This document shows, one piece after another, positions 1-8,045 of a stretch of DNA of 64,000 nucleotides (position 1 is the stretch's first letter; the number at the start of each line of letters is the position of its first letter). The stretch spans positions 186,001 to 250,000 of the forward strand of contig NZ_FPCF01000001.1 in the NCBI RefSeq assembly GCF_900116895.1, in the 5' to 3' direction. The notes under the pieces were generated by a model. That model was not told the origin of the DNA and searched no databases. It saw nothing but the letters and a program-made list of their open reading frames with translations. A program made the translations under genes and the position numbers. The stretch is from Pseudidiomarina donghaiensis. GTDB lineage: Bacteria > Pseudomonadota > Gammaproteobacteria > Enterobacterales > Alteromonadaceae.

Positions 1-255
1 AATCGAAATCGCTGGGGATAACCCCTCAATGCTATCAACATCGGGCTTTTCCATCAGTGACAAGAACTGACGTGCGTAGGCCGATAAAGACTCCACGTAG
101 CGGCGTTGACCTTCAGCATAAAGGGTATCGAATGCTAAAGAGGACTTCCCGGAACCTGACAAGCCAGTTATCACCACTAACTTATCGCGTGGAATGGTTA
201 CGTTGATATTTTTCAGGTTGTGGGTGCGGGCACCGCGGATTTCTATTTTATCCAT
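1..255 (-). CDS. uvrA: UvrA, excinuclease ABC subunit A (5' part only)
   Basis: DNA damage-recognition ATPase of nucleotide excision repair, acting in the cytoplasm with UvrB and UvrC. Only the first 85 codons are present; the rest lies beyond the window start. The visible N-terminus begins [17 protein letters not shown], then carries the first Walker A motif GLSGSGKSS (residues about 31-39) and the conserved stretch [18 protein letters not shown]. All are diagnostic of UvrA. It is divergent from the MFS gene at 373, and the uvrA / MFS / ssb arrangement is common in gammaproteobacteria. A possible LexA-type palindrome lies upstream (328-343). Confidence 0.96.
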   Translation of the reverse strand, partial: MDKIEIRGARTHNLKNINVTIPRDKLVVITGLSGSGKSSLAFDTLYAEGQRRYVESLSAYARQFLSLMEKPDVDSIEGLSPAISI

Positions 256-327
256 GAGAACGACGACTCTGTGTTGTCAATGACAAGCGATTGAATGAAA
301 CGAGTATTATCGCACAACCAGTACCTT

Positions 328-343
328 CTGGTACAATGGCCAG
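328..343. promoter_or_regulatory. Possible LexA (SOS) box between uvrA and yajR
   Basis: The site has the CTG-N10-CAG spacing of the gammaproteobacterial LexA box, and its outer four bases are palindromic (CTGG and CCAG). The usual fourth-position T/A pair is G/C here and the core is not the typical TA alternation, so it is a weak match. Its position about 70 bp upstream of uvrA, a classic SOS gene, is what makes it worth listing. Confidence 0.3.
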
Positions 344-372
344 CGATTTTTTCCTGCAGCTATGAGAATTTC

Positions 373-1758
373 ATGCGACAGCAACACCAAGACAACCGAC
401 TAACTCCTATCGAGCGGCGCGCTTCGGGCGCTTTAGCTGCTGTATTTGGATTACGTATGCTGGGCCTGTTTTTGATCATGCCCGTTATCGCTATTTATGG
501 TCAAAAATATCCAGACTATACGCCATTGCTTATTGGTTTAGCCATTGGTGCTTACGGTTTAACCCAGGCGTTGCTGCAAATTCCGCTGGGAATGTTGTCA
601 GACCGCATTGGTCGCCGCCCGGTTATTGTAGGTGGCTTGCTTCTATTCGCCGTAGGTAGCCTTGTGGCCGCCACCGCAGACACCCTGGTGGGCGTTGTGG
701 TTGGCCGAGCACTGCAAGGTACAGGCGCCATTGCTGCGGCTATTTTAGCGCTCGCTGCCGACATTACACGCGACTCACAACGCCCTAAAGTAATGGCCAC
801 TATTGGCATGTTTATTGGTCTGTCGTTCGCGTTAGCGTTGGTGTTGGGGCCATTGTTAGGCGCGCAAATTGGTTTGTCGGGCTTGTTCTATTTCACAGCA
901 GTTAGCGCTGTTTTCGGTATTGTCGTATTGTTGTTAGCGGTGCCTAAAGTGGCGCAAAAGTCTGCCCGCGGTGATCTGATACCACTGAAAAGCGAATTAG
1001 GTATGCTTTTCAAAGACCGCCAATTGGCACGTCTTAACTTTGGGGTGTTTGTACTGCATTGTGTACTCACCGCATTTTTTGTGGTGGTGCCATTGCAGCT
1101 AATGCGTGGCGGGCTTGCTGCGGACGATCATGCGTGGCTGTACTTACCCACGTTAATTGCCTCGTTTGCATTTATGATTCCAATGCTCATTAAAGCCGAG
1201 CGTCAGCGCCAACAACCTCGCTTTTTCCGCGTCGCTATTGCCCTGGTGCTGGGCGCTGTGGCTGTTATCGTCTTTGTACCGGCGCATTGGACGTATTTAG
1301 CTATCGCTGTTGTGCTATTTTTTACCGGCTTTAACTTTCTTGAAGCAACCTTACCGTCATCGTTAACGCGCTTTGCCCCCGCAGGGCGCAAGGGCAGCGC
1401 AAGCGGTATTTACGCCACATTTCAGTTTTTCGGGGCCTTTGTAGGGGGAGCCGCAGGCGGGTCCATTTATCAACATATTGGCCTCATCGGCGTTGGGATT
1501 TTCTGTACAGTACTGCTACTATGCTGGTTCGCAATTAGCTTTGGTATGCAGCCACCGCCGCAGCAACAAAGCGTGAGCTATGAGCTACCGTTATTGACAG
1601 CGACACAAGCCGATGGCCTTGCTGAGCAGCTTAGCGCCATTGACGGTGTGGAAGAAGTTCGCATTGTGGCGGCGGAGAAAACAGTGTATTTAAAAGTACA
1701 CAAAACCAATTACAATGAAGCAGACGTGAGGGCGCAGTTGGCGCCCTATACTGCATAA
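373..1758 (+). CDS. yajR: MFS efflux transporter with C-terminal YAM domain (YajR-like)
   Basis: Inner-membrane major facilitator protein of 461 aa, predicted proton-coupled drug or metabolite exporter. The first ~400 residues form about 12 hydrophobic segments. The motif-A loop reads GMLSDRIGRRP. After residue ~400 a soluble tail of about 60 residues contains an alternating pattern ending EEVRIVAAEKTVYLKVHK, which fits the ferredoxin-like YAM domain that distinguishes YajR from other DHA1 exporters. An in-frame start exists at 295, but the ATG at 373 (MRQQHQDNRL) gives the usual short N-terminus and leaves room for the divergent promoter with uvrA. Substrate unknown. Confidence 0.85.
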   Translation: MRQQHQDNRLTPIERRASGALAAVFGLRMLGLFLIMPVIAIYGQKYPDYTPLLIGLAIGAYGLTQALLQIPLGMLSDRIGRRPVIVGGLLLFAVGSLVAATADTLVGVVVGRALQGTGAIAAAILALAADITRDSQRPKVMATIGMFIGLSFALALVLGPLLGAQIGLSGLFYFTAVSAVFGIVVLLLAVPKVAQKSARGDLIPLKSELGMLFKDRQLARLNFGVFVLHCVLTAFFVVVPLQLMRGGLAADDHAWLYLPTLIASFAFMIPMLIKAERQRQQPRFFRVAIALVLGAVAVIVFVPAHWTYLAIAVVLFFTGFNFLEATLPSSLTRFAPAGRKGSASGIYATFQFFGAFVGGAAGGSIYQHIGLIGVGIFCTVLLLCWFAISFGMQPPPQQQSVSYELPLLTATQADGLAEQLSAIDGVEEVRIVAAEKTVYLKVHKTNYNEADVRAQLAPYTA

Positions 1759-1806
1759 GCAAAACATTTAAGTAGAACATAAAAGACAAGTGAAGGAGCA
1801 GATGGC

Positions 1807-2418
1807 ATGGCCAGTCGCGGCATCAACAAAGTAATTTTAATAGGTAATTTAGGCGCCGACCCAGAAGTGCGCTACACGCAAAGCAACACAGCCATCGCCA
1901 ACCTATCTATCGCCACTAGCGAAACCTGGAAAGATAAGCAAACTGGCGAGCCACGTGAGCAAACCGAGTGGCACCGTTGTGTGGCGTACCGCCGTTTGGC
2001 AGAAATTGCCGGTGAGTACTTGAAAAAAGGCTCGAAAGTATACGTTGAAGGGCGCCTGCAAACCCGTAAATGGCAAGGCCAAGACGGCGTTGAACGCTAC
2101 ACCACAGAAATCGTGATTAACGACTTGCAAATGCTTGATGGACGCCCAGGCGGCGGTCAAGGTCAAGGCGGCGGTTACGGTGGCGGTCAGTTTGGTGGTG
2201 GCCAACAAGGCGGCCAACAAAACGCACCACAAGGTGGCCAACAGGGCGGCCAAGGTGGCTTTGGCGGCGGTCAGCAAGGCGGCCAGCGTCAGGCTCCAGC
2301 GCAAAGCTTCTCTCAGCAAGGTAATCAGCAAGGTGGCCAGCAGCCGGCGCAGCAGCCGCAGCAGAACCAAGAGCCGTTTGTGCCAGACCAAGATTTCGAC
2401 GACGATATCCCGTTCTAA
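1807..2418 (+). CDS. ssb: Single-stranded DNA-binding protein SSB
   Basis: Homotetrameric ssDNA-binding protein for replication, recombination and repair. The OB-fold occupies residues 1-~115 (starts [23 protein letters not shown]). It is followed by a Gly/Gln-rich disordered linker (~116-190) and the acidic tip DFDDDIPF that recruits partner proteins. At 203 aa it is somewhat longer than E. coli SSB (178 aa), the extra length being GGQQGG-type repeats in the linker. An AAGGAG ribosome-binding site precedes the ATG. A strong terminator follows at 2435-2465. Divergence from uvrA across one intervening gene is typical. Confidence 0.97.
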   Translation: MASRGINKVILIGNLGADPEVRYTQSNTAIANLSIATSETWKDKQTGEPREQTEWHRCVAYRRLAEIAGEYLKKGSKVYVEGRLQTRKWQGQDGVERYTTEIVINDLQMLDGRPGGGQGQGGGYGGGQFGGGQQGGQQNAPQGGQQGGQGGFGGGQQGGQRQAPAQSFSQQGNQQGGQQPAQQPQQNQEPFVPDQDFDDDIPF

Positions 2419-2434
2419 GCACACACTAAGACTT

Positions 2435-2465
2435 AAAAAGCCCTGTATTAAACAGGGCTTTTTTG
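2435..2465 (+). terminator. Rho-independent terminator after ssb
   Basis: Arms AAAAGCCCTGT and ACAGGGCTTTTTT enclose a short ATTAA loop, giving a GC stem followed by a T run 17 bp after the ssb stop codon. Confidence 0.9.
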
Positions 2466-2538
2466 ATGATCCGCATAGTGCGTTGTTTCGTTTTGTTCTA
2501 AACTAGTCATTAACTTCTAGTTGCAACGTGAGATTTCC

Positions 2539-3501
2539 GTGTCCATACGAACAACGCTGTTATCCCGATTACGCAATGTAAGCGTTGGCTTGTTAGCCGC
2601 TGCAACGCTGCTTAGTTGCGAACAATACCAAGACCCCATTAACGTGGTCGGTAATTCGTGGCTAGGTTATCAGCCGTTTTATGTGCAAAACATACTTCAT
2701 CCAGAGCTTACCCCAACGCAGCTAAACGTGACCATGTTAGTTTCTGACGTGAGTGTGCTACGCATGCTAACTAACCAGGCTGCAGCGGTGGCTTTTCTAA
2801 GCCTTGATAACGCGCTCAGTTTGAACTCGCGTACCGATTTAAATTTCTGTATTGCCGCCGTGCTCACCAGCTCTTATGGCGCCGATGCTGTGCTCGCGCA
2901 CTCAGATATTGACACCAAACTAAGTGGTGAAGAACCGTTATTAATAGGCATGGAAGACAGCGCTCTGTCGCGGTTTATTTTGTCGCGTTGGATAGAGCTA
3001 CATGAAATTAACCCACAGCGTATTAAACGACAAATTGTCACTCCAGCAGGGCAGTTGCGGGCGTTTGAGCGTAAGCAGTTTGATGCTGTGATTGCTTATG
3101 CGCCTTTTAGTCAACAGCTTGAACAGGCTGGCGCCGTCACGGTTTTCAGTAGTCGCGAAATCAAGGATGAAATTATCGACACCGTGATTGTTCGGCAAAG
3201 CGCTTGGCGCCAACATAAAGAAGCGCTGAAAAGCTATGTGACCAACAATTGGGACCAAGCCATTGAAGCCATTGCCAATAATCAAAGCGAAGACTTCAGT
3301 ACTTTGGCGCAGCTGACTGGGCTTTCCAAGCCAGAGTTAAAAAGTGCGTTGGCAGGCTTACAGCTATACAACAGCCAAGCGAGTCGTGAGTTTTTAGCAA
3401 CGCGCTATGATCAAGTTTCCGCAACTGTAGCTAGCCATTTGGTCGACTCAGGCTTGCACGCTAACTTAAAAGCATTGCCGGTTTGTGAGGGCGTGCTGTG
3501 A
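2539..3501 (+). CDS. Periplasmic solute-binding lipoprotein (NMT1/SsuA-like) paired with a c-di-GMP protein
   Basis: Predicted lipoprotein of about 320 aa resembling type II periplasmic binding proteins of the nitrate/taurine/NMT1 group. A signal peptide ends in the lipobox LLSC (Cys27 from this start). The mature part contains the family-like opening NVVGNSWLGYQPFYVQN, and later NPQRIKRQIVTPAGQLRAFERKQFDAVIAYAPFSQQL, the usual 'which site is visited' region. No permease or ATPase gene is adjacent. Its stop overlaps the start of the PAS-GGDEF-EAL gene (GTGA), suggesting it is a ligand sensor for that protein. GTG at 2539 has a GTGAG ribosome-binding site; TTG at 2521 in the same frame is the alternative. 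Ligand unknown. Confidence 0.75.
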   Translation: MSIRTTLLSRLRNVSVGLLAAATLLSCEQYQDPINVVGNSWLGYQPFYVQNILHPELTPTQLNVTMLVSDVSVLRMLTNQAAAVAFLSLDNALSLNSRTDLNFCIAAVLTSSYGADAVLAHSDIDTKLSGEEPLLIGMEDSALSRFILSRWIELHEINPQRIKRQIVTPAGQLRAFERKQFDAVIAYAPFSQQLEQAGAVTVFSSREIKDEIIDTVIVRQSAWRQHKEALKSYVTNNWDQAIEAIANNQSEDFSTLAQLTGLSKPELKSALAGLQLYNSQASREFLATRYDQVSATVASHLVDSGLHANLKALPVCEGVL

Positions 3502-5921
3502 AGTCATTACATTTCTGGCAGCGGCTAAGTTTGCAAATTACGGTACCTATTGTGGTGATCGCGCTGATTATTTTAGGTTCGCTTAATTATTACCTTATTA
3601 AAGCACAGCAAGAAGAAGCCTACCAACGTGCCGAGTTGGAGCTACGTTCAATGGTGGTTGTCGCTCAGGGTTCAATGAACCGTATTTTCGCGATTAATCG
3701 ATTTAACGCGCTAGCCGAGCTACTGAGTGAAATTCATGTGCACCCGCAAGTGCGCCATGCCGCAGTGCTAGATAGCGACGGCAAGTTCATGGCGTTTTAT
3801 AACGCCAATATTGTTGACCCTAGTATACAAAGTTTTATTCAGGACGTGCCGCAACAAGCTCTACAAAACGCTGGACGCTCAGGGGTTACGCAGATTACCT
3901 ATCACCCAGAGCATAAACATTTTGTGGCCATAGTACCAGTGCTTACCGGACCTGACTTAGAGGTTGAGCTTAAACGCAACATATTGCTGATCAGCTACGC
4001 GCACGACAATACCTGGTACAAACTCAGCTCGATAGCACTTAATGAATTGGTGGTGTTTTTAACGGTATTGTTTGCGCTAGGGGTACTGCTTTGGCTGGGG
4101 TTACAAATTGTCATTGTACGTCCTGTTGCCCAGCTAGTAAGTAAACTCGACAGATTTGCCAAACGTGAAAAAATTGAGCCGCTACCGGGGCGTCGCTATA
4201 ACGAGCTCAACCTACTTGGCGAAGCTTTAATAAACGCCGCACAGGCGCGTGAGCAATACGAACAACATTTGAATAAACTGAGTGCTGCGGTTGAACAGAG
4301 TAGCGACAGTATTGTCATCACCGACCTTGATGCGCGTATAGAATATGTCAACCAAGCTTTTACCGATATCACAGGCTTTAGCGCTAACGAAGTGCTTGGT
4401 AGGGACCCAAAAGTGTTGGCCTCGGGGAATACACCGCAAAGCACTTATGAGGCCATGTGGAGCGCGCTCACTCAAGGCAAAATCTGGCAAGGCGAGCTAT
4501 ACAACCGCCGTAAGGATGGTAGTGAGTACCGCGAATGGGCAACTATTTCGCCGTTGCGCGATGACGACGGCAACATCACCCATTATTTAGCAAGTAAGCA
4601 AAACATTACCGAAAAGCGCGCCGCGGAAGCACAATTAAATTATTTGGCGTACTACGACGTGCTCACGGGGCTTCCTAACCGAACAAAATGCCTCGAATTA
4701 CTCAGTGAATTTATGCAGCAGCGCACCCCACGCAAGTTTGGGGCTGTGGTGCTATTTGACCTAGACGGTCTGCAACGAATTAATGATGTTCGAGGCTTTG
4801 AGTTCGGTGACAAGGTGTTGCTAGCGGTAAGTGAACGCTTAGCTAGCATTGTTAAACATCAAACGGACGCGGTACTCGGTAACCTTGGTGGTGATTTGTT
4901 TGCTTTGTTGCTACCGGCCCATAGTGAACGAGAGCACATGCTGGCGCATTCCAAGGTGATGGTGCAAGAGGTTCTGGATGAAATATCACGTGAGTTGGTG
5001 ATCAGCGATGAAAGCCTCACTATCACTGCAAGTGCTGGCATGGTGCTGTACCCAGAGTATGCAGATACCCCAGAAGCCATCATTCGTCATGCTGAAACCG
5101 CTATTCACAATGCAAAAGAGTCAGGGGGCAATCAGTTAGCTGTTTACAACCCGGCGTATAGTTACCAGTTGGAGCAGCGGTTCGAAATAGAGCGCGAGTT
5201 GCGCGAAGCAATGATGCTCAATCAACTTGAACTCTATGTGCAGCCACAACAGCATGCCAATGGCGAAATAGTCGGGGTTGAAGTGTTGTGCCGTTGGCAT
5301 CATCCCGAGCGCGGCATGGTGCCGCCGGGCATTTTTATTGAAATAGCTGAGAAGTCTGACCTTATTGTTGAGTTAGGAGACTGGATTCTCAGCGAAGCCA
5401 TTACGTTACTCAATAAACTGCCTGCGCACATGACGCTGGCGGTGAACATTAGCCTGCGCCAATTCCGCAAATACGACTTTGTCTTCAAAATAGAGCGTTT
5501 GTTATTGCGCAGCGGTGTTGAACCGCACAGGCTGATACTTGAGGTGACCGAAAACCTGTTTGTTGAAGACTTCGAAGACATAGCACTAAAAATGAAGACG
5601 CTGAAGCAGTCTGGGGTGCAGTTTTCCATCGACGACTTTGGCACCGGGTATTCGTCACTTGGCTATTTAAACCAACTGCCGTTAGATGAGCTAAAAATCG
5701 ATAAAAGTTTTGTTGATGGTATTGGTGATCATCACAAAGAGAAATTAGTCGAAATGGTTATCTCAATGGGCAAGCACTTAGACTTGCGAGTGGTTGCTGA
5801 AGGTGTTGAAACGAAAAGTCAGGTGCAGTATCTACAAGAACAATCAGCCGACATTGTTTGCCAAGGTTATTATTTTGCCAAACCCTTGCCGGCTGTTGCG
5901 TTTATTGAAGGCTCTAAATAA
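3498..5921 (+). CDS. Membrane PAS-GGDEF-EAL protein, probable c-di-GMP phosphodiesterase
   Basis: 807 aa inner-membrane signalling protein. Order: TM1 (~9-31), periplasmic sensor (~32-178), TM2 (~180-206), HAMP-like linker, PAS (~266-378), GGDEF (~385-545), EAL (~560-800). The GGDEF signature is GGDLF at 464-468, so cyclase activity is unlikely. The EAL domain keeps the catalytic set: E595 in EVLCRW, NISLRQF, EVTENLF, the DDFGTGYSS pair at ~712-713, LKIDKSF, and AEGVET. It is thus predicted to hydrolyse c-di-GMP. The GTG start overlaps the lipoprotein gene by 4 nt, so the two are translationally coupled. The architecture recalls the NspS/MbaA pair of Vibrio cholerae; that function here is inference. 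Confidence 0.85.
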   Translation: MKSLHFWQRLSLQITVPIVVIALIILGSLNYYLIKAQQEEAYQRAELELRSMVVVAQGSMNRIFAINRFNALAELLSEIHVHPQVRHAAVLDSDGKFMAFYNANIVDPSIQSFIQDVPQQALQNAGRSGVTQITYHPEHKHFVAIVPVLTGPDLEVELKRNILLISYAHDNTWYKLSSIALNELVVFLTVLFALGVLLWLGLQIVIVRPVAQLVSKLDRFAKREKIEPLPGRRYNELNLLGEALINAAQAREQYEQHLNKLSAAVEQSSDSIVITDLDARIEYVNQAFTDITGFSANEVLGRDPKVLASGNTPQSTYEAMWSALTQGKIWQGELYNRRKDGSEYREWATISPLRDDDGNITHYLASKQNITEKRAAEAQLNYLAYYDVLTGLPNRTKCLELLSEFMQQRTPRKFGAVVLFDLDGLQRINDVRGFEFGDKVLLAVSERLASIVKHQTDAVLGNLGGDLFALLLPAHSEREHMLAHSKVMVQEVLDEISRELVISDESLTITASAGMVLYPEYADTPEAIIRHAETAIHNAKESGGNQLAVYNPAYSYQLEQRFEIERELREAMMLNQLELYVQPQQHANGEIVGVEVLCRWHHPERGMVPPGIFIEIAEKSDLIVELGDWILSEAITLLNKLPAHMTLAVNISLRQFRKYDFVFKIERLLLRSGVEPHRLILEVTENLFVEDFEDIALKMKTLKQSGVQFSIDDFGTGYSSLGYLNQLPLDELKIDKSFVDGIGDHHKEKLVEMVISMGKHLDLRVVAEGVETKSQVQYLQEQSADIVCQGYYFAKPLPAVAFIEGSK

Positions 5922-5944
5922 CGTGCGCAATTAGCGCACGTTAT
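5918..5944. terminator. Convergent hairpin carrying both stop codons
   Basis: Perfect 11-bp arms ATAACGTGCGC (5918-5928) and GCGCACGTTAT (5934-5944) around a 5-nt loop. The TAA of the EAL gene and the TAA of the minus-strand deaminase gene both lie within it. There is no clear T run, so it may work as a bidirectional terminator or a 3'-end stabiliser. Confidence 0.6.
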
Positions 5945-7160
5945 GTTCGTTAGCTACTTTGTCAAAATACTCTAGGGCCTGCTTTGCATATGCCCGTTTT
6001 TCAATATAGTTGCCAGCAAAAAAGTTTTTCTTAAAGCCGTACGCAACCATGTCTTTCAAGCGCTTCAACGGAACGTCTACGGCGCTCAATGCCAGTTCAT
6101 ACTCGCGGGTAACTGTGGTACGCGACACCAGGCGGTTATCGGTACAAATAACCGTTGCTAAACGGTTGTTGAACATGTGCTTAAAGTTATGGTTACTCAC
6201 ATCGCCAATATCTGGGTTGGTTTGCAGGTTACTGGTAATACACACTTCAATGGCAATGCGGCGGTCAGCAATAAATGAAGCGAGCCGGCGGGCATAATCT
6301 TCTTTGTCGGTAATGCTGGGGTCTTGAATCATATCTGGTGAGAACAATGAGTAACCGTGGCCCAAACGGTCGGCATAACATTGTGTTAAGGCTTCAAAAA
6401 TGCTTTCAGCGCCGTATGCTTCGCCAGCATGCACTGTTTTTAATAAGAAGTTCTGATGCGCGTATTCATACACTTCTTTGAAGTCATGGGCAGGGTAACC
6501 CATTTCTTGCCCTGCAATGTCTAAGCCAACAATCGGCAAGCCTTCTTCGTCTCGCAAGCGAACGCTAGCGCGAATCATTTCCATGGCGGCGGTTTTGATC
6601 ACTTGCTTGGGTTCATGGTCACGCAACATTTGAAACAGTTGCGTGTAATACGGTGAGAACCCCTTTTTACCAAACATACGCATGGCGCAGTTGATAATAC
6701 CGTAATCAAATGGCGGCTTGTCGCCGTTCGCCACTGCGGACTGCGCATTGTATTCGTGTTTAGCGCGTGACAAGCCTTTGTTGGTGGCGTGCATAACCGT
6801 ATCAAAATCGATACCGCGCGCTGGGTCCATCATTAATTGCGGGGCAAAACGCACCTCAATGTAAATCACGCCCTCAGCAATGTTGTCTTGCGCTAATTCG
6901 TATGCCGCCTGTTCAAGGTTTTCCATATCGCGCAACACCGCGCAGGTGTATTGAAAACCGTTTAAGTATTCACCAAGGTTCTGGTACGACTCTTTAAACA
7001 CCAAGTCATATAAGCCATCTACGGTGTATGACGGTAACTCAATATTGCTCCGCTTCGCCATTTCAATAAGCCCGTCGGGTCTTAAGCTGCCGTCTAAATG
7101 CAGGTGCAGATCAGCTTTGGGCATGGCTTTCAAAAAGTCGGGTGAGTATTGAGTGGTCAT
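5931..7160 (-). CDS. Adenosine deaminase family protein
   Basis: Zinc-dependent amidohydrolase of 409 aa, predicted to deaminate adenosine or a related purine nucleoside in salvage. Metal ligands are visible as HLHLDG (His19, His21). The catalytic HAGE appears in VHAGEAYGAESI, followed by LGHGYSL, CITSNLQTNP and the metal-binding Asp in ICTDNRLVS. It is longer than classic bacterial Add (~330 aa) and has TDN where many members have TDD, so exact substrate is uncertain. An in-frame start at 7196 exists, but the ATG at 7160 is preceded by an AAGGAG site and gives the normal N-terminus. Upstream is a dispersed palindromic repeat and the divergent tdk gene. Confidence 0.85.
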   Translation of the reverse strand: MTTQYSPDFLKAMPKADLHLHLDGSLRPDGLIEMAKRSNIELPSYTVDGLYDLVFKESYQNLGEYLNGFQYTCAVLRDMENLEQAAYELAQDNIAEGVIYIEVRFAPQLMMDPARGIDFDTVMHATNKGLSRAKHEYNAQSAVANGDKPPFDYGIINCAMRMFGKKGFSPYYTQLFQMLRDHEPKQVIKTAAMEMIRASVRLRDEEGLPIVGLDIAGQEMGYPAHDFKEVYEYAHQNFLLKTVHAGEAYGAESIFEALTQCYADRLGHGYSLFSPDMIQDPSITDKEDYARRLASFIADRRIAIEVCITSNLQTNPDIGDVSNHNFKHMFNNRLATVICTDNRLVSRTTVTREYELALSAVDVPLKRLKDMVAYGFKKNFFAGNYIEKRAYAKQALEYFDKVANEHNVR

Positions 7161-7204
7161 TCGCTTCTCCTTAGTCAATTTTTCAGAGTATACCACTAGG
7201 GAAA

Positions 7205-7399
7205 GCGTTTTTCGTTATTCGTGCGCTTCGCTGTTCGTGCGTTCTCTTTGTTCTCTGTTCGTGTTTTATGAGCTAACGCTTGTCGTGATTCAAAAAAAAA
7301 GACACACTAAACCACCAACGAATAGCGCCGCGCACGAACAGCAAAGCGCACGAACAGCGAAGCGTACGAATAACGAACAGCGAAGCGGACGAACAACGA
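7205..7399. repeat. Dispersed palindromic intergenic element, copy 1
   Basis: Lies between the divergent deaminase and tdk genes. The 29-nt arm at 7213-7241 and the arm at 7347-7375 are inverted repeats of each other with one mismatch. They begin CGTTATTCG and end CGAATAACG. Additional CGAACAGCGAAGCG words extend the right side to about 7399. The ~105 bp between the arms includes a unique A-rich segment (about 7262-7320). No coding potential beyond artefactual frames. Confidence 0.8.
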
Positions 7400-7403
7400 T
7401 CTT

Positions 7404-7982
7404 ATGGCCTCACTTTACTTTACTTACTCGGCAATGAACGCCGGCAAAAGCACCTCATTGCTGCAGGTAGCCCACAACTATGAAGAACGCGACCAACGCG
7501 TATTGCTATTAACCCCTTCAATTGATGACCGAGCGGGGCATGGGCGCATTGCTTCGCGGTTAGGTATTGAGCGTGAAGCCTTGGCTTTTTCTAATACCAC
7601 GGATTTAGCCGCACTGATTGAAGCGCGCCATAGTCGAGAAGCCATAGACTGTGTGCTGATTGACGAGTCGCAGTTTTTAACCGAGCAGCAGGTTTGGCAG
7701 TTAACTGATGTGGTCGATAGGCTTGATGTACCGGTTATGTGTTACGGTATTCGTAGTGACGCGTTTGGAAATGCTTTCCCAGGCAGCGCTATTTTGCTTG
7801 CCGTAGCCGATAAATTGGCGGAAATGAAAACCATCTGTTACTGCGGCCGCAAAGCAACCATGAATTTACGAATTGATGCGCAAGGCAATGCCGTTAAAGA
7901 AGGGAACCAAATTGCCATTGGCGGGAACGATCGATATATCTCGTGCTGCCGTAAACATTGGAAGGAAAAGCTTGGTCGGTAA
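7404..7982 (+). CDS. tdk: Thymidine kinase
   Basis: Type II thymidine kinase (192 aa) that phosphorylates thymidine to dTMP in cytosolic pyrimidine salvage. The P-loop is MNAGKST (residues 11-17), with DDRAGHGRIASRLG and the catalytic glutamate in IDESQFL. The structural zinc site is built from CYCGRKA and the C-terminal CCRKH. Length matches the family (about 190-205 aa). The start codon sits at the edge of the palindromic element, so the element overlaps the tdk leader. Confidence 0.96.
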   Translation: MASLYFTYSAMNAGKSTSLLQVAHNYEERDQRVLLLTPSIDDRAGHGRIASRLGIEREALAFSNTTDLAALIEARHSREAIDCVLIDESQFLTEQQVWQLTDVVDRLDVPVMCYGIRSDAFGNAFPGSAILLAVADKLAEMKTICYCGRKATMNLRIDAQGNAVKEGNQIAIGGNDRYISCCRKHWKEKLGR

Positions 7983-8045
7983 TTACACAGATTAGCGATT
8001 AGCTGCTAATATTTGTCTACGTCTTAAAAACTTGTTGGAGAGTCA

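Noticed and set aside
1903-2424. Leu-rich open frame on the minus strand
   Set aside because: Complement of the Gln/Gly repeats in the ssb linker; a composition artefact.
2521-2538. TTG at 2521 as the start of the binding lipoprotein
   Set aside because: No ribosome-binding site upstream; GTG at 2539 has one and still encodes a full lipoprotein signal. Kept as an alternative only.
7205-7399. Copy 1 of the palindrome as an insertion sequence
   Set aside because: No transposase frame, no clear target duplication seen; treated as a non-coding repeat.
7153-7437. Open frame of 94 codons on the plus strand before tdk
   Set aside because: Runs through the palindromic element and overlaps tdk in another frame; no ribosome-binding site and a repeat-derived sequence.
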